This document shows, piece by piece, positions 32,456-38,242 of a DNA stretch of 38,242 nucleotides (position 1 is its first letter; each line of letters starts with the position of its first letter). The notes under the pieces were generated by a model. It made no database searches. It was not told where the DNA came from and was given only the letters and a program-made list of their open reading frames with translations. This DNA comes from an uncultured Hyphomicrobiales bacterium (GTDB lineage: Bacteria > Pseudomonadota > Alphaproteobacteria > Rhizobiales > Beijerinckiaceae): contig CAIKAR010000114.1 in NCBI GenBank assembly GCA_903825465.1, positions 1-38,242 on the forward strand, given 5' to 3'. A program made the translations under genes and the position numbers.

Positions 32456-32484
32456 TTGAACCAATCCGCCGGCAAATCTGTTAC
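32456..32484 (+). promoter_or_regulatory. candidate promoter of chvI-chvG
   Basis: TTGAAC (32456-32461) and TGTTAC (32479-32484) with a 17-base spacer, about 110 bases ahead of the chvI start. Only a pattern match. Confidence 0.4.
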
Positions 32485-32595
32485 TGATGGGTCACATGGC
32501 GTTCACACCCCGTTCAGCGGGCGCGCGCCAGTATGGCCAAGCTGACCCTCCGCGGCGCAGAGCCGCGTTCCGAGCACTCGAAGCCAAAGGCGCAC

Positions 32596-33294
32596 ATGCC
32601 CACGATCGCCCTCGTCGATGACGACCGAAACATTCTCACCTCCGTTTCCATCGCGCTGGAAGGCGAGGGATACCGCGTGCAAACCTACACCGACGGTGCC
32701 AGCGCGCTGGACGGCTTGAAAACCAACCCGCCCGACCTCGCCATTTTCGACATCAAGATGCCGCGCATGGACGGCATGGAGCTTCTGCGGCGATTGCGCC
32801 AGAAATCCGACCTCCCAGTGATTTTCCTGACCTCGAAAGACGAGGAAATCGATGAATTGTTCGGCCTCAAAATGGGCGCGGACGATTTCATCCACAAGCC
32901 GTTCTCGCAGCGGCTGCTTGTCGAACGCGTCAAGGCGATCCTGCGTCGGGCCAACCCCAAGGAAGCCGCCGCCCAGAAGGAGTCCGAGGCGAAGATTCTG
33001 GAGCGCGGCTCGCTCAAAATGGATCCCGAGCGGCACACCTGCGCGTGGAATGGCCAGGCGGTGACGCTCACGGTGACGGAGTTCCTCATCTTGCAGGCGC
33101 TCGCCATGCGGCCCGGCGTCGTCAAGAGCCGAAACGCCTTGATGGACGCCGCCTACGACGATCAGGTCTATGTCGACGACCGCACGATCGACAGCCACAT
33201 CAAACGCCTGCGCAAGAAGTTCAAATCGGCCGCCGGCGACTTCGAAATGATCGAAACGCTTTACGGCGTCGGATACCGGTTCCGCGAGGCCTAG
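32596..33294 (+). CDS. chvI: response regulator ChvI, OmpR/PhoB family
   Basis: A 232-residue two-domain regulator. The receiver domain begins [26 protein letters not shown] and has the phosphorylation site Asp52 ([13 protein letters not shown]) with the Lys of IHKPF. The C-terminal winged helix has [31 protein letters not shown] and [18 protein letters not shown], with terminal LYGVGYRF. The start at 32596 is chosen because ChvI proteins begin exactly there, although the frame is open another 21 codons upstream. In Rhizobiales ChvI responds to acid and cell-envelope stress through ChvG, which follows. Confidence 0.95.
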   Translation: MPTIALVDDDRNILTSVSIALEGEGYRVQTYTDGASALDGLKTNPPDLAIFDIKMPRMDGMELLRRLRQKSDLPVIFLTSKDEEIDELFGLKMGADDFIHKPFSQRLLVERVKAILRRANPKEAAAQKESEAKILERGSLKMDPERHTCAWNGQAVTLTVTEFLILQALAMRPGVVKSRNALMDAAYDDQVYVDDRTIDSHIKRLRKKFKSAAGDFEMIETLYGVGYRFREA

Positions 33295-33379
33295 GCGCCA
33301 ATGGTTGAATCGGTCCGCAGGCGGGCATATAGCGCTTTGGAGCGAAGTTGATTCGAGCCACGGCGCGGACGTTTGCCGA

Positions 33380-35194
33380 ATGAGTCTGGAAGCACACGGC
33401 GACGACGATATCGCCCTGGCGCCGGAGCCCGCGCCGGCGAAAAAACAGACGCGGAGCCCGGCGACGCGCGTCCGCGCGTTGTCGGCCGCCGTCGTGTCGC
33501 GCTTCTCGTCGTCGCTCACCCGCCGCATCGTCGTGCTCAATCTCGGCGGCCTGCTCGTGCTTTCGGCGGCGTTCCTCTACCTCAACCAGTTTCGCGAGGG
33601 CCTGATCGACGCGCGCGTGCAGAGCCTTCAAACACAGAGCGAAATCATCGCGGCGGCGATCGCCGCCTCGGCCGCCGTCGATACCGACTCCATCACGATC
33701 GATCCGGAAAAACTGTTGCGGCTCGCGCCGGGCGAGACCTACGATCCCAACGCGGACACCTACGACGACGCCGAGTTTTCCATCAACCCGGAGCGCGTTG
33801 GACCGGTGTTGCGGCGGCTTGTGTCGCCCACCCACACGCGCGCGCGCGTCTACGACCGCGACGGCTATCTGCTGGTGGATTCGCAATCGCTCGCCGAGCG
33901 CGCCAGCATCATCAGTTCCGAACTGCCGGCGCCGAACCGCGACGAGGCGACCCCGACGCTCGTCGAGCGCACGTGGAACCTGTTGCGCGGCCGCTTCGGG
34001 CCCGACGCGCCGCCCGCCGCGACGGAGCCGGTCGAGGCCGGCAACGGCCGCGCCTATCCCGAGGTGCGCGAGGCGCTCGCCGGAACGCCGGCGTCGGTCG
34101 TGCGCGTCAACGCCAAGGGCGAAACCATCGTGTCCGTGGCCGTCCCCGTGCAACGTTTCCGACTGGTGCGCGGCTCGTTGCTGCTGTCGACGCAGGGCGG
34201 CGACATCGACAAGATCATCAACTTCGAACGCTGGGCGATCATCCGGATATTTCTCGTCTCGGCCGGCGTCATGTTCCTGCTGTCGCTGCTCCTGGCGGGC
34301 ACGATCGCCGAGCCCATGCGCAAGCTCGCGGACGCGGCCGAACGGGTGCGCCGCGGAGTCAAATCCCGGCAGGAAATCCCCGATTTCACCTCGCGCAGTG
34401 ACGAGATCGGCCACCTTTCCGGAGCGCTGCGCGACATGACCGGCGCGCTCTACAACCGCATAGAAGCCATCGAGAGCTTCGCGGCGGATGTCTCCCACGA
34501 GCTGAAAAACCCGTTGACTTCCCTGCGAAGCGCCGTCGAAACCCTGCCCCGGGCGCGCAATGAGGAATCCCGCGCGAGATTGCTCGAAATCATCCAGCAC
34601 GACGTGAAGCGCCTCGACCGCCTCATCAGCGACATTTCCGACGCCTCGCGCCTGGACGCGGAACTCGCCCGCGGCAACACCGACACCGTCGATTTGGCGA
34701 AGCTGCTGGGCGCCGTCGTTTTCGTGGCCAATGAAGTGGATCGCGGCGACGGGGTGCGGGTTGGCCTCGACATCGCGCCAACGGACGACCCGCGCCGGGC
34801 TTATCTGGCGCTGGGGCACGATTCCCGCCTCGCCCAGGTCGTCAACAACCTCGTCGACAACGCCCGGTCGTTTTCGCCGCGCGGAGGCGCGGTGCGGGTG
34901 GCGTTGCGGGGCGGCCGCTCCGGCGCGCGGCAGGGGCAAGCGGCGGAAGGGTTCGAAATCATCGTCGACGACGACGGGCCCGGCGTTCCCGAGCCCGTGT
35001 TCGAGCGAATTTTCGAACGCTTTTACACCGACCGGCCGGATCAGGGATTCGGCCAGAACTCGGGATTGGGCCTGTCGATCTCGCGGCAGATCGTCGAGGC
35101 GCACGGCGGCACCATCCGCGCGCTCAACCGCGGCGATCAGCCGAACGGCGCCGGCGGCGCCCGGTTTGTCGTTTGGCTGCCGCAACCCCGATGA
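33380..35194 (+). CDS. chvG: sensor histidine kinase ChvG
   Basis: A 604-residue membrane kinase. A basic 45-residue N-terminal tail precedes TM1 (about 49-68), followed by a periplasmic sensor region of some 215 residues, TM2 near 286-308, HAMP, and the dimerisation domain with the phospho-acceptor His373 in VSHELKNPLTS. The ATPase domain has N-box VVNNLVDNARSFS, G1 DDDGPGVPE and G2 GLGLSISRQIVEAHGG. The ATG at 33380 is used; the conserved region begins soon after. Its stop overlaps the hprK start (ATGA). Its periplasmic partner repressor ExoR is not in the window. Confidence 0.94.
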   Translation: MSLEAHGDDDIALAPEPAPAKKQTRSPATRVRALSAAVVSRFSSSLTRRIVVLNLGGLLVLSAAFLYLNQFREGLIDARVQSLQTQSEIIAAAIAASAAVDTDSITIDPEKLLRLAPGETYDPNADTYDDAEFSINPERVGPVLRRLVSPTHTRARVYDRDGYLLVDSQSLAERASIISSELPAPNRDEATPTLVERTWNLLRGRFGPDAPPAATEPVEAGNGRAYPEVREALAGTPASVVRVNAKGETIVSVAVPVQRFRLVRGSLLLSTQGGDIDKIINFERWAIIRIFLVSAGVMFLLSLLLAGTIAEPMRKLADAAERVRRGVKSRQEIPDFTSRSDEIGHLSGALRDMTGALYNRIEAIESFAADVSHELKNPLTSLRSAVETLPRARNEESRARLLEIIQHDVKRLDRLISDISDASRLDAELARGNTDTVDLAKLLGAVVFVANEVDRGDGVRVGLDIAPTDDPRRAYLALGHDSRLAQVVNNLVDNARSFSPRGGAVRVALRGGRSGARQGQAAEGFEIIVDDDGPGVPEPVFERIFERFYTDRPDQGFGQNSGLGLSISRQIVEAHGGTIRALNRGDQPNGAGGARFVVWLPQPR

Positions 35195-35655
35195 CCCAAA
35201 AACCCGCGAGCATCCACGCGACGATGGTGGCCGTCGGCGAATCGGCGGTGTTGCTGCGCGGACGGTCGGGCGCGGGCAAAAGCCGCCTCGCTCAGGCTTT
35301 GATCGGCGAAGCCCTCGCGCTTGGATTGTTCGCACGGCTTGTCGCCGACGACCGCGTGTTGATCTCCGTTCGCGGCGGGCGCGTCATCGCCAGGTCTCCC
35401 CATGCCATCGCGGGCTTGATCGAGGAGCGGGGCTCGGGCCTGTTGCGCGTCGCCCACGAGCCGGCGGCGGTGGCCCGCTGCGTCGTCGATCTCGGGCCGA
35501 TCGACGCTTCCGGCGACCGGCCAGCCCGGATGCCGGAGGAGGCCGACAATATGGTCGAGATCGCAGGCGTCGGCCTTCCCCGCCTTCGCCTTGACCGCGA
35601 TGTGCAGCCGATCGACGCGGCGCGCCGGGTGCTGGCGCGGCTGGCGCGGCGATAA
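35191..35655 (+). CDS. hprK: short alphaproteobacterial HPr kinase/phosphorylase
   Basis: A 154-residue C-terminal-domain-only HprK. The P-loop GRSGAGKS lies at 24-31 and is preceded by SIHATMVAVGESAVLLRG; the acidic segment VADDRVLIS follows. It phosphorylates a serine of HPr, controlling the phosphotransfer chain. Members of Hyphomicrobiales carry this truncated form beside chvG. The ATG overlaps the chvG stop. The TAA stop overlaps the ATG of the next micro-frame (TAATG). Confidence 0.92.
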   Translation: MTQKPASIHATMVAVGESAVLLRGRSGAGKSRLAQALIGEALALGLFARLVADDRVLISVRGGRVIARSPHAIAGLIEERGSGLLRVAHEPAAVARCVVDLGPIDASGDRPARMPEEADNMVEIAGVGLPRLRLDRDVQPIDAARRVLARLARR

Positions 35656-35765
35656 TGAGCGAGGTTTCTCTTGCCAAACGCGCCGCGTTGCACAATATGA
35701 CGCGCTCTCTAGGCGGGACGGCGCGCGCCGCGCCACCCCTCGACGTGGACGGTCTGTTCCCATGA
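35655..35765 (+). CDS. 36-codon micro-ORF coupled on both sides between hprK and the EIIA gene
   Basis: The frame begins with an ATG that shares one base with the hprK stop (TAATG) and ends with a TGA that overlaps the EIIA ATG (ATGA). It is 36 residues, MSEVSLAKRAALHNMTRSLG and a proline-rich end DVDGLFP. It fills the whole gap of 106 bases between the two genes, and the EIIA start has no clear Shine-Dalgarno of its own. This arrangement suggests a translational relay or a real small protein rather than a spacer. No family recognised. Chance cannot be ruled out, since only two overlaps are the evidence. Confidence 0.5.
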   Translation: MSEVSLAKRAALHNMTRSLGGTARAAPPLDVDGLFP

Positions 35766-36163
35766 TTGGAATGGTGCTTGTAACGCACGGGCGCTTGGCG
35801 ACCGAGTTTCGCGCCGCGCTGGAACATGTTGTTGGACGCCAGGACCAGCTCGAGACCGTCACCATCGGCCCCGACGACGACATGGAGCAGCGCCGCAAGG
35901 ACATCCTCGCGGCGATCCATTCTGTCGACACCGGTGCCGGCGTCGTGATTCTCACGGACATGTTTGGCGGCACGCCGTCCAACCTCGCCATTTCCGTGAT
36001 GGAGGGCGCGAAGGTCGATGTCGTCGCCGGCATCAACCTGCCCATGCTCATCAAGCTCGCTTCGGTGCGCGAGACCGCGCCGCTGGAGCAAGCGGTTGTT
36101 CAGGCCCAGGACGCCGGCCGGAAATACATTTCGGTGGCGAGCCGGATTTTGGCGGTGAGATGA
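35762..36163 (+). CDS. PTS EIIA component, mannose/fructose (ManX) type
   Basis: A 133-residue domain with the phospho-acceptor His9 in LVTHGRLA and the conserved LTDMFGGTPSNLA and NLPMLIKLASVRE stretches. In Hyphomicrobiales this EIIA works with HPr and EI in regulatory phosphotransfer and has no sugar transporter partner. It is the only EIIA in the window. The start ATG overlaps the micro-ORF stop; downstream, its TGA overlaps the HPr ATG (ATGA). Confidence 0.93.
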   Translation: MIGMVLVTHGRLATEFRAALEHVVGRQDQLETVTIGPDDDMEQRRKDILAAIHSVDTGAGVVILTDMFGGTPSNLAISVMEGAKVDVVAGINLPMLIKLASVRETAPLEQAVVQAQDAGRKYISVASRILAVR

Positions 36164-36483
36164 GCAACGACGAAAGTTTCGAGGATTGTCCGCCCGCGCC
36201 CGTCATTGACGGAGGCCCGTCGCGCGATTTGCCCATCGTCAATCTGAGGGGTCTGCACGCCCGCGCGACCGCGAAATTCGTGCAGTGCGCCGAGCAGTTC
36301 GACGCGGAGGTGTTCGTCACGCGCTGCGGCGAAACCGTTGGCGGCACGTCCATCATGGGAATTTTGACGCTTGGCGCCGGCATCGGCTCGACGATCAATG
36401 TCGCCGCCCGGGGCAAGCAGGCGGAGCAGGCGCTCGACGCCATCGCCGCGCTTGTCGCCAACCGCTTCGGCGAAGAGGAATAG
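36160..36483 (+). CDS. phosphocarrier protein HPr (NPr-like), N-terminally extended
   Basis: A 107-residue carrier. The histidine site is GLHARATAKF with His33, and the serine target of HprK is Ser64 in GTSIMGILTLGAG. Compared with the usual 85-90 residues there is an extra N-terminal stretch of about 20 residues rich in Pro, Asp and Glu. The ATG overlaps the EIIA stop by ATGA. Regulatory-phosphotransfer partners EI and EIIB are not in this window. Confidence 0.92.
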   Translation: MSNDESFEDCPPAPVIDGGPSRDLPIVNLRGLHARATAKFVQCAEQFDAEVFVTRCGETVGGTSIMGILTLGAGIGSTINVAARGKQAEQALDAIAALVANRFGEEE

Positions 36484-36573
36484 GCTTCGAGCGCGCCCGG
36501 TTCCTCGCCCCGCGGCCTGTCTGGACGCGTTGCCGCGCGCGCGACGATTTAGACGATTTATTTGGAGTTCCAT

Positions 36574-38242
36574 ATGACATTCGACTCCCAGGGAGCGAGA
36601 TCGATTCCGGCGGTCCGCGTCGATCCCCCGCCACCGCAAGTGGAAGCTCCGAGGCCGTCCGGCGCGGCGAATTCAGCCGCCGCTTCCAAAGCCCTTTCTC
36701 GCCGCGACTTTTTCGCCCACGACGACGCGCTCGGCCCGGTGGCCGACCTGTTGCTCAACGCCGGCGCCTCGACACCGCTCAGCGCGGGGTTGTTCGCGGG
36801 GCCCGGCGCGGGCAAATCGGCGGCCGTTGACCGTCTGGCGGCGCGCCTCGCCACCGCGGACACAGCGGCGGGCGCCGGCGCGCGGCCATTGATTGTCAGA
36901 TTGTCCGCTGGAAACTTCGGCGCGGAGCCGGAAATCGCGGTCGCGGAGGCGTTGCGCGCCGCGCTGGTCGAAGCCGGCGCGGCCCCGCTCGCCGCCGAGG
37001 CCGCGCACGCGGCGACCGACCCCCACACGGCCGCGCGCGATCTGGGCGAGCGGCTCGACGCCACGCGCGACCGGCTCGACACCGAGCGCAAGGCGCTCGA
37101 CGAAGTCGAAGGCCGCAAAGCCCGCTTGCTTGACGCGGTGCTCTACGAAACCGCGGGGTCGAGCGTCGACGCCCATGCCCGATTCAATCGCGGCGCGATC
37201 GACGCGCGACTGCGCGGTTTCGGTTTTCAGGGCGACCCGGTCGCCAATTTCAAAGATCTCGCCCGCGACGCGGCCGAGCGTCCCGGGCTTGCGTCGCGGC
37301 TAGTGGCCTTTGTCCACGCGATGTGGGCCTACAAAGGCCAGTTCGCGCTGCTCGCTTGGGCCGTGATCGTTTACGGCGTCGGCCTCGCCTGCGAAATGGC
37401 CCGCGACAATTCCGACGCGTGGCTCGCCGCCTTGCGCGGTCTTGGGGACAACGCCCGCCCGATCGCTGATTTCGCCGCGGCGCGCATCGATTGGCTTGAT
37501 TCCGCGCGCGCCCTCGCGGGCCCGGCGGCGCTCGTTCTGATCGCGCTCGCGGTCTTGCGCGCCCTGCGCTTTCTGTTCCCCGTCTGGCGCGGCGCGCGGC
37601 TGCTTGAAGCGGACGTGGCGACGCGCCGCAACCAGTTGGAAACCGCCATCGGCCATCAAGTTCGGCGCGTGGACACCCTGTCTCGCGATGTCGAGGCGTT
37701 GTCGGACGCGGCGGCCATCGCCCGGGCCCGCGCCGACGGGCGGGCGGGATTGCCGGGCATGGCCGTGCCCCTGTCGACGACCGCGGAGACCCCCGAGGGA
37801 CGCGCGCGGGCCTTTGTCACCCATGTCGCGGCCGCCGTTTCCGGCGGCGCGCCCAACGCGCCGCGACGGATTGTCGCGCTCATCGACGATGTTGAAGCCC
37901 TGCCCCCGGCTCGCGCCGTCGAGGCGCTCGCCGCCTGCCGCCGTCTGCTCGCCCTTGACGGCGTCGCGACGATTTTCGCCGCCGACCCCGCGCGGCTCAC
38001 GACGGCGCTTCAAGGGCCCGCGGCGGCGGCGGAATGGTTCGACCGTCTCATCGACGTGCCAGTCAACCTGCCGGACGCGGACCGCGACAGCGACCGCATG
38101 TCCACCTACGCGCGCGCGTTGCTGAATGGACATAGGGCTCCGGCGACGGCGGCGCCCGTAGCCGCGCCCGCGCGCCCGCCGCTCGACGCGCCGCCGACGA
38201 CCGCGGAGACCGAGCTCGTCGCCGCCCTGGCGCCGATCGCCG
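36574..38242 (+). CDS. large membrane P-loop protein, KAP-NTPase-like, incomplete at the right edge
   Basis: The frame starts at ATG 36574, with GGAG 7 bases upstream, and is open for 556 codons to the window end. A proline-rich N-terminus (about 1-40) leads to Walker A GPGAGKS (76-82), a coiled-coil segment (about 155-190, charged and regular), two hydrophobic helices (about 256-274 and 314-334), and Walker B VALIDDVEAL (about 434-443), followed by ALAACRRLLALDGVATIFAADPARL. Insertion of membrane segments between Walker A and B is the KAP-NTPase layout, and the helix after Walker B matches its pattern. The usual DDLDR motif reads DDVEA here. The C-terminus is missing, so function and final length are unknown. 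It lies 91 bases after HPr. Confidence 0.75.
   Translation, partial: MTFDSQGARSIPAVRVDPPPPQVEAPRPSGAANSAAASKALSRRDFFAHDDALGPVADLLLNAGASTPLSAGLFAGPGAGKSAAVDRLAARLATADTAAGAGARPLIVRLSAGNFGAEPEIAVAEALRAALVEAGAAPLAAEAAHAATDPHTAARDLGERLDATRDRLDTERKALDEVEGRKARLLDAVLYETAGSSVDAHARFNRGAIDARLRGFGFQGDPVANFKDLARDAAERPGLASRLVAFVHAMWAYKGQFALLAWAVIVYGVGLACEMARDNSDAWLAALRGLGDNARPIADFAAARIDWLDSARALAGPAALVLIALAVLRALRFLFPVWRGARLLEADVATRRNQLETAIGHQVRRVDTLSRDVEALSDAAAIARARADGRAGLPGMAVPLSTTAETPEGRARAFVTHVAAAVSGGAPNAPRRIVALIDDVEALPPARAVEALAACRRLLALDGVATIFAADPARLTTALQGPAAAAEWFDRLIDVPVNLPDADRDSDRMSTYARALLNGHRAPATAAPVAAPARPPLDAPPTTAETELVAALAPIA

Noticed and set aside
33221-35335. 704-residue minus-strand frame under chvG
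   Set aside because: Antisense shadow of a histidine kinase with full motifs.
1-38242. CRISPR array, rRNA genes, integrase or prophage genes
   Set aside because: No regularly spaced repeats, no rRNA sequences and no integrase or phage genes were seen.

Overview
The window is a high-GC, densely coded chromosomal segment of an alphaproteobacterium, most likely Hyphomicrobiales (Rhizobiales). The best evidence is the block chvI-chvG-hprK-EIIA-HPr at 32.6-36.5 kb, in which a ChvG/ChvI two-component system sits next to a short HPr kinase and an incomplete phosphotransfer chain, a hallmark of that order. The cysteine-free 55-residue L33, the DUF2849-cysI-DUF934 sulfite reductase cluster, a Bug-type binding protein and a complete fdsGBACD formate dehydrogenase operon agree. 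A Beijerinckiaceae- or Methylocystaceae-like host is possible, but no methane or methanol oxidation gene is present to prove it.

Layout. 0-0.75 kb: the end of an IS21-like element running in from the left, two possible very small genes, and tRNA-Arg(CCG) on the minus strand. 0.9-3.7 kb: housekeeping genes ugd, rpmG, a Zur/Fur regulator, and an hsp20 gene with a sigma-32-like promoter and a ROSE-type RNA thermometer. 3.8-7.4 kb: a catabolic-looking group (alpha/beta hydrolase, a solute-binding protein with a late frameshift, an enolase-superfamily enzyme, an EthD protein). 7.5-9.95 kb: assimilatory sulfite reduction. 10-15 kb: DedA membrane protein, a zinc-independent MDR reductase with an MFS carrier, and an ABC-F protein. 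15-17.4 kb: two orphan solute-binding proteins behind a 78-residue unknown. 17.7-24.4 kb: malic enzyme running directly into a Rieske oxygenase alpha/beta pair, facing a class II aldolase-like enzyme, an MFS carrier and a 2-oxoglutarate/Fe(II) oxygenase. 24.5-25.4 kb: an exported, probably outer-membrane protein.

25.4-32.4 kb: a LysR regulator, a perfect LysR-type operator, and fdsG-fdsB-fdsA-fdsC-fdsD, encoding the NAD-dependent molybdenum formate dehydrogenase and its two maturation factors, tightly packed with ATGA overlaps. 32.5-36.5 kb: the ChvIG and nitrogen/carbon phosphotransfer genes. Between hprK and the EIIA gene is a 36-codon frame whose start overlaps the hprK stop (TAATG) and whose stop overlaps the EIIA start (ATGA); it looks like a translational coupling peptide. 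From 36.6 kb to the right edge runs an incomplete large P-loop protein with two membrane segments between its Walker A and B motifs, a KAP-NTPase-like architecture.

Functionally the window mixes conserved core genes with several accessory catabolic cassettes (orphan binding proteins, ring hydroxylase, MFS carriers). The points most worth a second look are the coupled micro-ORF, the KAP-like ATPase after ptsH, the ROSE thermometer, the LysR operator before fdsG, and the uncharacterised Rieske/aldolase/2OG-oxygenase island.
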